Part shown: positions 1 to 8,674 of the stretch, piece after piece | Layout of the letters: the number at the start of each line of letters is the position of its first letter | Position numbering within the stretch: position 1 is the stretch's first letter | NCBI GenBank assembly: GCA_032250585.1 | Contig: JAVVFH010000012.1 | Location: 1 to 30,673 of the forward strand | From: JAVVFH01 sp032250585 | GTDB taxonomy: Bacteria > Pseudomonadota > Gammaproteobacteria > Xanthomonadales > SZUA-36 | Reading direction: 5' to 3' | Length of the DNA: 30,673 nucleotides | Translations under genes and position numbers: made by a program | Notes under the pieces: generated by a model | Told to the model about the DNA's origin: nothing | What the model saw: the letters and a program-made list of their open reading frames with translations, nothing else | Databases searched by the model: none

Positions 1-378
1 GACGCGGTTTTTCGCGCCGGGGTAGATCAGCGCGTCGACCTGCCGGTGTTGCGGGCGCATCCAGCGCCGCAGGTGTTTCAGGGAATAGCTCACGGCATCC
101 AGCGAAAAGATGATTTCCGCCACCAGCGATTCGTTGCGCGCGCGATTGCCGTAATCGCGGTCGATCGCCGCGACGATGTCGTCCTGGTGGTCGGCGATCA
201 TCCGCTTGAGCGCCAGCAGATCCTGCCGGCGCTGCTTGAAGGTGGGATGGGGCGCGGCCAGGCCGGCTTCGCGCTGCCGGTCCAGGCAGCGCCGCAGTTC
301 GCGCGCAAGGGCGTCGGCGTCATTGTCGGACCTTGGGTCGGATGCCGGGTCGGGGGCCTCGCTCGGGGAACGGTTCAT
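1..378 (-). CDS. calB: Coniferyl-aldehyde dehydrogenase, N-terminal part (runs off left edge)
   Basis: This is the first 126 codons of an aldehyde dehydrogenase, reading leftward off the window. The start ATG (376-378) follows an AAAGGA ribosome site by 8 nt. After an acidic, probably disordered leader of about 25 residues, the protein has the helical N-terminus typical of the coniferyl-aldehyde dehydrogenase branch: a DRQR segment, a DRDYGNRARNESLVAEI stretch near residues 77-93, LRRWMRP near 105-111, and a PGAKNRV end. Family members oxidise coniferyl or other aromatic and long-chain aldehydes to acids with NAD(P). The catalytic Cys and Glu lie beyond the edge and cannot be checked. The family call rests on N-terminal similarity recalled from known proteins. 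A general class-3-like aldehyde dehydrogenase is the main alternative. Confidence 0.8.
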   Translation of the reverse strand, partial: MNRSPSEAPDPASDPRSDNDADALARELRRCLDRQREAGLAAPHPTFKQRRQDLLALKRMIADHQDDIVAAIDRDYGNRARNESLVAEIIFSLDAVSYSLKHLRRWMRPQHRQVDALIYPGAKNRV

Positions 379-624
379 GGTCTGAATCCTTTGCTGCGAT
401 GTATCGACATTGGCCCATTATCGCGCAATTGTCGCCGTGGGGGGTGGCCCCGCATCAGCTTCGCTTGCCATGGTTTTATCATCGACTCCTGGTACCTGCG
501 TAAATGTCGCGCCTGGCCTGCGGCGTGCCGGTTGCGGTCTTCCCGGTACCGGGTCCGCCAGAAAAGCGGATTTTTCGGTAGAATGCCTGGACCGGCCGCA
601 CCCGGCTGAGACGAGGATATTCGC

Positions 625-1236
625 ATGGTCCAGAAGCCCACTGATTTCAGCAATTTCCAGACGGTTGAACTCAGGCAGTCGCTGCACGAACTGCTCGGTA
701 TCGCCCGTGGCCTGATGGCTGATCAGCAATTGAGCGACGGCGAGATCGATTACCTGAAACAATGGCTGGACCAGCGCAGCGAACTGACGGCGTCGTTTCC
801 CGGCAACGTGATTTACGAGCGGGTCAAGCACGTGCTGGCCGACGGCGTGGTCACCGAGGAGGAACGCAGTCACCTGGTGGAGATGCTGAACATGCTGACC
901 GAGGAGCGCCTGGAAGACCTCGCCGAACGGGTGGATCTGGACGAACTGTGGTTCGACGAAGTCGGTCTGATCCAGTTCGACAAGACGCGCTTCTGCCTGA
1001 CCGGGAACTTCGTTTACGGACCGATAGCGAAATGCACAACGGCCGTCGAGCAGCGCGGCGGCACGGTGGTGCCGAAGGTAGGCGAGGAAACGCAGTACCT
1101 GGTGGTCGGCGCCCTGGGGGTTGATGAATGGCGCAGCGGCGGGATGGGCGAAAAGATCGAACAGGCGATGCGCCTGCGCGGGCAGGGCAAGCCGCTGAAG
1201 ATCATCCCGGAGGATTCCTGGGTGGTGCAGCTCTGA
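625..1236 (+). CDS. BRCT-domain protein with a helical N-terminus
   Basis: The product has 203 residues. Residues 1-110 are helical and acidic, with TerB-like spacing of short helices. Residues 120-203 form a BRCT domain: the first strand FCLTGNF, then an RGG turn (144-146), a TQYLVVG strand, and the conserved Trp at 199 near the C-terminus. BRCT domains bind phosphopeptides or DNA ends, and in bacteria are best known at the C-terminus of NAD-dependent DNA ligase. This protein has no ligase domain. The start ATG has a GAGG site 8 nt upstream. A TAGAAT hexamer (580-585) may be its -10, and a perfect 12-bp palindrome CCCGGTACCGGG (542-553) lies just upstream. It converges on the M20 peptidase gene 29 bp downstream. 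The BRCT fold is fairly secure, but the cellular role is unknown. Confidence 0.8.
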   Translation: MVQKPTDFSNFQTVELRQSLHELLGIARGLMADQQLSDGEIDYLKQWLDQRSELTASFPGNVIYERVKHVLADGVVTEEERSHLVEMLNMLTEERLEDLAERVDLDELWFDEVGLIQFDKTRFCLTGNFVYGPIAKCTTAVEQRGGTVVPKVGEETQYLVVGALGVDEWRSGGMGEKIEQAMRLRGQGKPLKIIPEDSWVVQL

Positions 1237-1265
1237 ATGTGACCGTTCCGCGCGTGGCCCGCTGA

Positions 1266-2651
1266 TCAGTCGTAAACGATGGTCTCGACGATCGCGCGCA
1301 GGTCGCTGACCCCACGCCGCCAGGCGCCCACATCGACGCGCTCGTCGTTGCCGTGGATGCGCGCAAACTCCGACTCCGGGACGACGCGCGGGTCGAAACC
1401 GTAGGCGGCGATGCCGGCGTCGCGCATGAAGTGGCTGTCGGTAAAGCCCGTCATGACCGACGGGCGCACGCTCGAATCCGGGTAACGGCCGCTCATCACC
1501 TGTTCGATGGCGCGGTAGACCTCGTTGTCGGTCGAAGTCACAGCCGGCGTGAAGGCCATCAGCACCTCGACTTCCACCCCGCTGCCCTCCAGCCGCTTGC
1601 GAATTTCCTGCACGAACACCTCGGCCGGCCGGTCGGGCAGGATGCGGCAGTCGATCTCGGCCCAGGCTTCCGGCGGCACCACGTTGATCTTGCTGGAACC
1701 CTGCATGCGCGTCAGCGAGCAGGTGTCGCGGGTCAGCGCATGCAGGAACGGCGACTCCGCCTGCAGCCGGGCGAGGAAACCGGGCTCCCTTACCGCCTTG
1801 GCCATGTCGCGATAGGCCTGCTGCCACTCATCGCCGACGTCGGCGGCGAGCTTCGAAAAATACTCGTCGACCGCCGGCACGATACGCGGCGCGAACTCGG
1901 TTCCGTTCAGGCGCGCCAGCGCGTCCACGATGCGGCTCACGGAGCTGGTCTGCCTCGGCATTGATCCGTGGCCGGGCGTGTCCACCGCCTTCAACCGCAG
2001 CCAGACCGGCACTTTCTGGGTCACCTCGACGTTGAACAGCAGCCGGCCTTGCTGGTCGACGCCGCCACCGCCCTCGTTGAGGACGAAGCCGACGTTCTCG
2101 AACAGCCCGGGGTGGTGTTCCAGCATCCAGCCCGCCCCGAAAAAGCCCCCGGCCTCCTCGTCGGCGGTGGCCAGCAGGATCACGTCACGGTTGAGCGCCC
2201 GCATTGAGCGGTGCAGGGCGATGAAGGCGGCCAGCTGCGAGATGCCCGTGCCCTTCATATCCAGCGCGCCCCGGCCCCACAGGTAGCCGTCGCGAATCTC
2301 GCCGCCCAGCGGATCGGCGGTCCAGTATTCAGGGTCCGCCGGCACCACGTCGGTGTGCTGCAGTAACAGCAATGCGGGCAGGTCGCCGCCTTCGAGCCGG
2401 GCCCAGAGATTGCCGCGCCCGGGTGCGCTCTCCGCCGATTGCCAGGCGATGCCTTCGGCCTCCAGGATCGTGCCGAGAAAATCGACCGCGCGTGATTCGT
2501 TGCCGGGGGGATTGACGGTGTCGATGCGGATGAATTCCTGCAGCCAGCCCAGTGCCTCGTCCTCCAGGGGCGGGCTGGAAGCAGGCTGGGCGATAAGCGG
2601 CTGTGAGCAGCAGACGAGCAAAACGAGCGGCGTGATCAGGCGTAAAAACAT
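1266..2651 (-). CDS. Exported M20-family metallopeptidase
   Basis: The product has 461 residues and starts with a Sec signal peptide (hydrophobic residues 4-20, likely cleaved after LIA at 21), so it should act in the periplasm. The dinuclear zinc site of the M20 family is complete: HTD (H99, D101), GRGALDMKG (D131), the catalytic and ligand pair EE (165-166), E193 in LNEGGG, and H433 in RIHGNDERV near the C-terminus. Between these lies the lid/dimerisation domain. M20 enzymes hydrolyse peptide or acyl-amino-acid amide bonds, and those with signal peptides are usually carboxypeptidase- or aminoacylase-like. Substrate cannot be read from sequence. The gene is divergent from the hydroxyacid dehydrogenase gene across about 120 bp. 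Confidence 0.92.
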   Translation of the reverse strand: MFLRLITPLVLLVCCSQPLIAQPASSPPLEDEALGWLQEFIRIDTVNPPGNESRAVDFLGTILEAEGIAWQSAESAPGRGNLWARLEGGDLPALLLLQHTDVVPADPEYWTADPLGGEIRDGYLWGRGALDMKGTGISQLAAFIALHRSMRALNRDVILLATADEEAGGFFGAGWMLEHHPGLFENVGFVLNEGGGGVDQQGRLLFNVEVTQKVPVWLRLKAVDTPGHGSMPRQTSSVSRIVDALARLNGTEFAPRIVPAVDEYFSKLAADVGDEWQQAYRDMAKAVREPGFLARLQAESPFLHALTRDTCSLTRMQGSSKINVVPPEAWAEIDCRILPDRPAEVFVQEIRKRLEGSGVEVEVLMAFTPAVTSTDNEVYRAIEQVMSGRYPDSSVRPSVMTGFTDSHFMRDAGIAAYGFDPRVVPESEFARIHGNDERVDVGAWRRGVSDLRAIVETIVYD

Positions 2652-2770
2652 GGCGTCCTTCCTTTGAATGGACAGGCTTCGTCGGGTACGGCCCTTGCGG
2701 ACAGCGCGTTACCGTGTCGCGATTATAGTGCAAGGGCCCATAATAGTAAGACCGCCCGCGGAGAATGCGC

Positions 2771-3712
2771 ATGGAAAAACCCGCCGTCCTGATCCTGAGC
2801 CACGATGCCGAGGACTACCTGCCCCTACTCGATGAGCTTGCGCGCGATAAGGTCCGAATCAGTACGGTCAGCTGCACTGCCGGGGCCCTGGACGCGCTGG
2901 ACGGACAGCCTGTGGTGCTCGGCCAGCCCGACCTGGTGGCGGCGGTGCTGCCACGCCTGCCGGAACTGCGCTGGGTGCAGTCGACCTGGGCGGGCGTCAC
3001 GCCGCTGATCGACAACCCGCGCCGCGATTACCTGCTGACCGGCGTCAAAGGCGTGTTCGGACCGCAGATGGCGGAATACGTGCTGGCTTACCTGCTGGCC
3101 CGCGAGATCCGCATCATCGAACGCCGGGCAAGCCAACGCGCACATGCCTGGTGGCCGGAGCCGTCCGGCACGTTACGGGGCAAGACGCTGGGACTGATCG
3201 GAACCGGTTCCATCGGCCGCGATATCGCCCGTGCGGCCCGGGCCTTCGGCATGCGGCTGCAGGGCCTGAACCGCGACGGCCACCCGGTGGACGGTTTCGA
3301 GCGTGTCTTCGCGGCGGTGGAGCTGCATGATTTTCTCGCCGCGCCGGAGTACGTGGTCGTGGTGCTGCCGGCGACCCGGGCCAGCGATCGTTTGCTGGAT
3401 GCGCGGGCCTTCCGGGCGATGCGCAATGACGCGTTTCTCGTCAACGTCGGGCGCGGCAACGTCATCGACGAGCGCGCGCTGGTCAGGGCGCTGAGCGCCG
3501 GTGAACTGGCCGGGGCCGTGCTGGACGTGTTTCAGAACGAGCCCCTGCCTGCTGCCAGCCCGCTATGGGACGCGCCGCGGCTCACCGTCACCGCCCACGT
3601 GGCGGCCGACAGCCGGCCGCCGGACATCGCCGCGATCTTTCAGGACAACTACCGGCGCTTCATCGCCGGTGAGCCGTTGAAATATGTGGTCGATTTCGAG
3701 CAGGGTTACTGA
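2771..3712 (+). CDS. D-2-hydroxyacid dehydrogenase (GhrA-like)
   Basis: This NAD(P)-dependent D-2-hydroxyacid dehydrogenase has 313 residues from the chosen start. Such enzymes reduce 2-oxoacids such as glyoxylate or hydroxypyruvate to D-hydroxyacids in the cytoplasm. The Rossmann glycine motif is GLIGTGSIG (141-149). The catalytic triad is visible as R228 in VNVGRGNVID, E257 in FQNEPLP and H276 in TAHVAADS. The size and the short N-terminal substrate domain fit the GhrA-like branch. Two in-frame ATGs lie 6 nt apart (2765, 2771). The GGAGA site touches the first but is 6 nt from the second, so 2771 is preferred. Substrate is unknown, and neighbours give no pathway context. Confidence 0.88.
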   Translation: MEKPAVLILSHDAEDYLPLLDELARDKVRISTVSCTAGALDALDGQPVVLGQPDLVAAVLPRLPELRWVQSTWAGVTPLIDNPRRDYLLTGVKGVFGPQMAEYVLAYLLAREIRIIERRASQRAHAWWPEPSGTLRGKTLGLIGTGSIGRDIARAARAFGMRLQGLNRDGHPVDGFERVFAAVELHDFLAAPEYVVVVLPATRASDRLLDARAFRAMRNDAFLVNVGRGNVIDERALVRALSAGELAGAVLDVFQNEPLPAASPLWDAPRLTVTAHVAADSRPPDIAAIFQDNYRRFIAGEPLKYVVDFEQGY

Positions 3713-3928
3713 TTCGGTGGAGAAGCTTGTGAGTGCGATGACCGCTCCCACCCCCGGTTTCGGCTACCGGTCAAGCTGATATTCGACGAATTTCCTGAGC
3801 CATATCAGGCGCATGTAAATCGCCTGCCCACTTGAGCGGCCCTCACCCTCTATACTGGTACCTGACGCGCAGACAAGCGAAACCGCCGTGACCCCTGCCG
3901 CTGCACGGCCACTTCGCGGGGAGGAAAC

Positions 3929-4657
3929 ATGCCGCGCAGCTTAGCAAGCCTTTTGATGATCATGCCGCTGGTGCTGATATCGGCCGGCGCGACCGCGCAG
4001 GACTACGCTGCCGAGCGTGCGGCGCTGGTCGCGAAGATTCGCACTTACGCCCGGCAGGACCGGCCCGCCGGCAAAGCGGGTTTCAGCGACCAGGTACTCG
4101 AAGCGATGACCGCGGTGAAGCGCCACGAGTTTGTACCCGCCAACCTGCGCGACCAGGCCTATGCCAATCACCCGCTGCCAATCGGCCATGGTCAGACGAT
4201 TTCCCAGCCCTACATCGTGGCGATGATGACCGACCTGCTGGAGCCCGAGCCGGACGATATCGTGCTGGAAGTGGGCACCGGCTCCGGCTACCAGGCGGCG
4301 GTGCTGGCGAAGCTGGTCGAGCGGGTCTACAGCATCGAGATCATCGAGCCGCTGGCCGTGCAGGTTAAAGCGCGCCTGGAGCGGCTCGGCTACGACAACG
4401 TCACCACCCGCCTGGGCGACGGCTATTTCGGCTGGGAGGAACAGGCGCCCTTCGACGGTATCGTCGTGACGGCTGCCGCCAGCCACGTGCCGCCGCCGCT
4501 GATCGCGCAGCTCAAGCCAGGCGGGCGCATGGTCATTCCGGTGGGCGGGGCCTTCCTGACCCAGTACCTGCTGCTGATCGAAAAGAGCGAAGCCGGTGAA
4601 ATCACGACCCGCCAGATCACCCCCGTGCGCTTCGTGCCGCTGACCGGGCAGCACTGA
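3929..4657 (+). CDS. pcm: Protein-L-isoaspartate O-methyltransferase, exported form
   Basis: The product has 242 residues. A signal peptide (hydrophobic core about 6-20, cleavage near ATA-Q) precedes the catalytic domain, which points to a periplasmic enzyme, unlike cytoplasmic Pcm. PCMT enzymes methylate isoaspartate with S-adenosylmethionine and so start repair of damaged proteins. Diagnostic motifs are HGQTISQPYIVAMM (87-100, with the active-site Ser at 92), motif I VLEVGTGSGYQAA (112-124), and the downstream LKPGGRMVIPVG strand. A GGAGG site lies just upstream of the ATG and fixes the start. A TATACT hexamer (3851-3856) may be the -10, but no convincing -35 is seen. The next gene begins 3 nt after the stop, so the two are probably translated together. 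Supply of SAM to an exported enzyme is an open question. Confidence 0.92.
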   Translation: MPRSLASLLMIMPLVLISAGATAQDYAAERAALVAKIRTYARQDRPAGKAGFSDQVLEAMTAVKRHEFVPANLRDQAYANHPLPIGHGQTISQPYIVAMMTDLLEPEPDDIVLEVGTGSGYQAAVLAKLVERVYSIEIIEPLAVQVKARLERLGYDNVTTRLGDGYFGWEEQAPFDGIVVTAAASHVPPPLIAQLKPGGRMVIPVGGAFLTQYLLLIEKSEAGEITTRQITPVRFVPLTGQH

Positions 4658-4660
4658 GCC

Positions 4661-7075
4661 GTGCGGGTGCTGCTGCCCGCCATCCTGCTGATTTCGGCCG
4701 CGGCGATCGCCTTCGAGATTCTGCTGATGCGGGTGCTGTCGATCGTGCAGTGGCATCATTTCGCGTGGATGGTCATCAGCCTGGCGCTGCTCGGCTACGG
4801 CGCCAGCGGCACCGCGATTGCGCTGGGCAAACGCTGGCTGACGCCACGCTTCGAAAGCACCTTTGCCGCGGCCGCGCTGCTGTTCAGCATCACGATGGTG
4901 CTCTGTTACATGCTCGGCCAGCGGGTGCCGTTCAATGCGCTGGAGGTGGTCTGGGAGCCGCGCCAGATGCTCTACCTGGGGCTGATGTACCTGCTGTTCA
5001 TGCTGCCGTTCTTCTTCGCCGCGGCCTGTGTCGGCCTGGCCTTCAGTTGCCGCAGCCAGTGGGTGGCGCGCATTTACCTGTTCGACCTGCTGGGCGCCGG
5101 CAGCGGCGCGCTGGCGGTTATCGGCCTGCTGTTCGTGCTGCGCCCGCCGGCGGCGCTGGTGCTGCTGGCTGCCCTGGCGCTGGTCGCTTCAATCGCAGCC
5201 GGGTGGGTCTCGCCACGGCGCCGGGCGCTGGGCGGCCTGCAGATCGCCTGGGCGGTGGCGCTGGCGCTGCTCGCTTCCAGCGACCTGCTGGCGTTGCGGA
5301 TGTCGCAGTTCAAGGGCCTGAGCCAGACCCTGCAGACGGTCGACGCCTCGGTGATCGCGAGACGTTCCAGCCCGTTGGCCCAGTTGGTGGTGGTCGAAAG
5401 CGGCCGCATTCCGTTCCGGCATGCGCCGGGGCTGAGTTTCGCCACGCGCCACCTGCCACCCGACCAGTTGGCCGTGTTCGCCGACGGCGACAGCATGAGC
5501 GTGATCAACCGCTGGCAGGGCGACCAGGAATCGATTGCCTACCTCGGTGATGTCAGTTCGGCCCTGCCCTATGAACTGCTGCCGGCGCCGCCGGCCCGGA
5601 ATCGCGTCCTGGTGCTGGGCGCCGGCGCCGGCAGCGATGTGCTGCAGGCGCTGTACCATGGTGCGGCGAGCGTCGATGCCGTCGAGCTGAACCCGCAGAT
5701 GCTGGAACTGGTGCGCGAAACCTTCGCGGATTTCACCGGGCCAGTCTACGGCAATGCGCGCGTGAATGTGCACCTCGGCGAGGCGCGCGGCTTCGTGGCC
5801 CGCAGCGCGAGGCGTTACGACCTGGTGCAGCTCGGCCTGCTCGATTCCTTCGCCGCCTCGGGCTCCGGCGTGCAGGCGCTGAACGAGAATTACCTGTATA
5901 CCGTCGAGGCGATCGGCGAATACCTCGGGCATCTGCGTCCGGGCGGGCTGCTGGCGATCACCCGCTGGTTGCGCATCCCGCCGCGCGACAGCCTCAAGCT
6001 GACCGCCACGGTGATCGCAGCGCTGCGCCAGGCCGGCGTCGAGCAGCCGCACCAGCGCCTGGCGGTGATTCGCGGCTGGAACACGCTGACGCTGCTGGTG
6101 AAAAACGGCGAACTGGATGCCGGCGAGCTCGAAGCGATCCGCCAATTCGCCCGCCAGCGTTCCTTCGACACCGTGTACTACCCGGGCATGCCGGCGCAGG
6201 AGGCCAATCGCTACAACCGCCTCGACCGGGCCTGGTTTCACGAGGGCGTGACCGCTTTGCTGAGTCCGCAGGCCGAAGCCTACATGCGGCAGTACAAGTT
6301 CAACATCGAGCCACCGACCGACGAGCGGCCGTATTTCTTCAATTTCTTCCGCTGGCGCGTGCTGCCCGAAGTGTTGTCGCTGCGCGAGCGCGGCGGCGCG
6401 GGGCTGGTCGAGTGGGGCTACCTGGTGCCGGCAGCCACGTTGCTGCAGGCCGCGCTGGCCGGCGCGCTGCTGATCCTGCTGCCGCTGGCGCTGGCGCCAA
6501 AAAAATGGCCGTCCGGCATCGGCGGGCGGGCCGGGACCTATTTCTTTCTGCTCGGCCTGGCCTTCCTGTTCGTCGAGATCGTGTTCATCCAGAAGTTCAT
6601 CCTGTTCCTGAGCCACCCGCTGTACGCCGTGGCGGTGGTGCTGGCGGGCTTTTTGGTATTCGCCGGCCTCGGCAGCGGCGCCTCGCAGCGCCTGGCGCAG
6701 CGCGCCGGGCGGCGCGGACGGTCACCGCTGCCCGGCGTCGTGGCCGGTATCGCGTTGCTGGCGCTGGCCTACGCGTTGGCGCTGCCGTTCGTGTTCGAGC
6801 GGTTGATCGGCCTGCCGGACGGCGCCAAGATCCTGCTGTCGCTGCTGCTGATTGCGCCGCTCGCCTTCCTGATGGGCATGCCCTTTCCGCTGGGCCTGGC
6901 CAGGTTGTCGAGCCGCGCGCCGGAGTTCATTCCATGGGCCTGGGGCATCAACGGCTTCGCCTCGGTGATCAGCGCCGCGTTGGCCATCCTGCTGGCCATC
7001 GAGTTCGGTTTTACCGTCGTGTTACTGCTGGCGCTGGCCTTGTACGCCGCCGCGGCGGCCATTCTGGGAGACTGA
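4661..7075 (+). CDS. Polytopic membrane protein with spermidine-synthase-like domain
   Basis: The product is an 804-residue protein in three parts. Residues 1-215 carry about six membrane helices. Residues 240-570 are a soluble Rossmann-type domain of the spermidine-synthase superfamily, with a SAM-type loop VLVLGAGAGSDV at about 315-326 followed by an acidic strand end (VDAVELNPQ). Residues 580-804 carry about six further helices. Proteins of this layout are annotated as membrane-bound spermine/spermidine synthase-like. Polyamine synthesis has not been shown for them to my knowledge, so the enzymatic call is tentative. The start is a GTG 3 nt after the pcm stop. The next Met is residue 23, inside the first helix, and no strong ribosome site is present, which supports coupled translation. 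Pairing with a SAM-using pcm may be meaningful or accidental. Confidence 0.78.
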   Translation: MRVLLPAILLISAAAIAFEILLMRVLSIVQWHHFAWMVISLALLGYGASGTAIALGKRWLTPRFESTFAAAALLFSITMVLCYMLGQRVPFNALEVVWEPRQMLYLGLMYLLFMLPFFFAAACVGLAFSCRSQWVARIYLFDLLGAGSGALAVIGLLFVLRPPAALVLLAALALVASIAAGWVSPRRRALGGLQIAWAVALALLASSDLLALRMSQFKGLSQTLQTVDASVIARRSSPLAQLVVVESGRIPFRHAPGLSFATRHLPPDQLAVFADGDSMSVINRWQGDQESIAYLGDVSSALPYELLPAPPARNRVLVLGAGAGSDVLQALYHGAASVDAVELNPQMLELVRETFADFTGPVYGNARVNVHLGEARGFVARSARRYDLVQLGLLDSFAASGSGVQALNENYLYTVEAIGEYLGHLRPGGLLAITRWLRIPPRDSLKLTATVIAALRQAGVEQPHQRLAVIRGWNTLTLLVKNGELDAGELEAIRQFARQRSFDTVYYPGMPAQEANRYNRLDRAWFHEGVTALLSPQAEAYMRQYKFNIEPPTDERPYFFNFFRWRVLPEVLSLRERGGAGLVEWGYLVPAATLLQAALAGALLILLPLALAPKKWPSGIGGRAGTYFFLLGLAFLFVEIVFIQKFILFLSHPLYAVAVVLAGFLVFAGLGSGASQRLAQRAGRRGRSPLPGVVAGIALLALAYALALPFVFERLIGLPDGAKILLSLLLIAPLAFLMGMPFPLGLARLSSRAPEFIPWAWGINGFASVISAALAILLAIEFGFTVVLLLALALYAAAAAILGD

Positions 7076-7164
7076 GGATTTGCAGGTAGCGGCGGCCATC
7101 CTTTTGCTTGCGCCTGTCAGTGGTCACAAGCCAGTGTCGCTGGTTGCTCTGCGGTTAGACATCA

Positions 7165-7316
7165 CGGTGCAACATTGCGGCTACGCCGTGGTGATCGACG
7201 CCCTGGACGGCCCCGCCGCCGGGTTTTATCAAGGATTCGGATTCATGCCCTTGCCGAGCCAAGCACTGAAGGTCAGTATATTCCAAATAGCCAGATGTAA
7301 GGGGCAAGACAGATGA
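7165..7316 (+). pseudogene. Remnant of a GNAT acetyltransferase (C-terminal end only)
   Basis: The open frame here ends with a stretch that reads like the last 45 residues of a toxin-type GNAT acetyltransferase: YAVVIDALDGPAAGFYQGFG, with the FYxxFGF motif of acetyl-CoA-binding motif B and a PLPSQALK tail. Upstream in the same frame no motif A or N-terminal half can be recognised, so this is a fragment. Its stop overlaps the ATG of the next gene. GNATs of this class usually act as toxins paired with a DUF1778 antitoxin; no antitoxin is seen. The fragment marks the left boundary of a region with different codon use and probably records an earlier recombination event. The left end given is approximate. 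Confidence 0.6.
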
Positions 7317-8674
7317 CCCGAAACCGGCGCCCCCAGGGCGACCTCATTGAGCAGGAAATCGAGCTGGTGCTCAATCCGGGCGCCTTCATTCCTTACCGCG
7401 CCAGCTTCTCGTTCGTAAGCGATCTCGACGAGGTCGCCGCGAAGATCGCCAGGCTGGTCAGCAGCGACCCCGCACGCGCCGCCACCTTATACGAGACTTT
7501 CCTCGCCGCATGCTACCTGAAGATCGAGGAGCTCGACGATTCGAGCGGCAATTTCGGCGAGTTCGTGGAAAATCTTTACTGTGGCTGGATCGAGGCGCGC
7601 CAGGCTGATGGAGCAGACCCCGACGAGACCGCCTCGCGCTTGCTGACCTGGATCGATCAGGACGACTACGGCTTTTGCTACGGGCTCGAGATGGCTGCGG
7701 TGAAGGTCTTCGACAAGCCCAACCTCTCCGCCTTCGTGAAGCGGGTCCGGGCGCGATTCGACGCCGCGGCGCAGAAGAGTGTAAAAGAAGATGACACGTT
7801 CTGGGAACGTCCCGACTACCTCTGCCGCCAGTGGGGCGAAATCCTGCGCACGCTCTATGCGGCCCGGAAGGACGTCGCGGCCTACATAGCGCTCACCGAG
7901 GAGACCGGCCTCACGGCCAAAGACTGCCATGTCGTTGCCACCCTGCTCGTCTCCAAACGCAAACCGGGGGAGGCCCTCTCCTGGGTGGAACGTGGCTTCG
8001 AGGTCGACAGGCAAGCGCCGCACGGATCGACGGCCGGCTACGATCTGGCCAAACTCAAACGCGACCTTTTGACCAGGCTCGGCCGGGGTGACGAAGCACT
8101 CGACGCTGCCTGGTCCGACTATCTCAGGGACCCGGCCACCTACACCTACGACGACCTCATGAAGTACGTGCCCAAAGGGCAGCATAAAGAGTGGCATGAG
8201 AAGGCCATTGAGGCGGCGATGGGCGCCGACCTCCATGCGACCATGGATCTGCTCCTCGACACCAGGGAACTGAACCGGCTCGCCGAGCTCGTGCGTCAGA
8301 CCAGGGACGATGAGCTCGAAGATTTGAGCCATTACGCCACCGAACCCGTTGCCAGAAAGTTCGAGAAGCCCCATCCCGATCTTGCAGCCCGGCTCTGGCG
8401 GGCCCAGGGGCTGCGCATCGTCAACGCCGGGAAGAGCAGGTACTACGACGCCGCGCTTGCCAACTTCGAACGCGCCTGGCACTGTTTCGAGCGGGCCGGG
8501 CAGGAAGACGAATGGAGCGAGACCGTATGCCAGGTACGCGCCGATCACTATCGCAAAAGCAGCTTCATGCCGGGCTTCGAACGCCTGGCGGAGGGAGTGG
8601 GGCCGAGCGATGAGCCTACCTTCCTCAAACTCGCCAAGGCGCGCTGGAAAGCGAAAGAGTGGAAAGCCCGATGA
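7313..8674 (+). CDS. DUF6880-like helical-repeat protein
   Basis: The product is a 453-residue, soluble, mostly helical protein without signal peptide or membrane segment. The N-terminal 100 residues (a PGAFIPYRASFSF segment near 23-35, then LDEVAAKIARL and EELDDSSGNFGEFVENLY) resemble the DUF6880 family, whose C-terminal repeats also occur in SWIM zinc-finger proteins. The rest reads as degenerate TPR or HEAT-like helix pairs, with an AALANFERAWHCFERAG repeat near 382-398. No catalytic motif is visible. An AAGGGG ribosome site precedes the ATG by about 9 nt. Its stop overlaps the next start (ATGA). As first gene of the four-gene island it is likely a scaffold or adaptor. Leu is often CTC here, unlike the left-hand neighbours. 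Confidence 0.72.
   Translation: MTRNRRPQGDLIEQEIELVLNPGAFIPYRASFSFVSDLDEVAAKIARLVSSDPARAATLYETFLAACYLKIEELDDSSGNFGEFVENLYCGWIEARQADGADPDETASRLLTWIDQDDYGFCYGLEMAAVKVFDKPNLSAFVKRVRARFDAAAQKSVKEDDTFWERPDYLCRQWGEILRTLYAARKDVAAYIALTEETGLTAKDCHVVATLLVSKRKPGEALSWVERGFEVDRQAPHGSTAGYDLAKLKRDLLTRLGRGDEALDAAWSDYLRDPATYTYDDLMKYVPKGQHKEWHEKAIEAAMGADLHATMDLLLDTRELNRLAELVRQTRDDELEDLSHYATEPVARKFEKPHPDLAARLWRAQGLRIVNAGKSRYYDAALANFERAWHCFERAGQEDEWSETVCQVRADHYRKSSFMPGFERLAEGVGPSDEPTFLKLAKARWKAKEWKAR

Noticed and set aside
5189..6616. Long Gln-rich antisense open frame inside the membrane protein gene
   Set aside because: It mirrors the CTG-rich codons of the sense gene (CAG on the other strand), so it is a composition effect.
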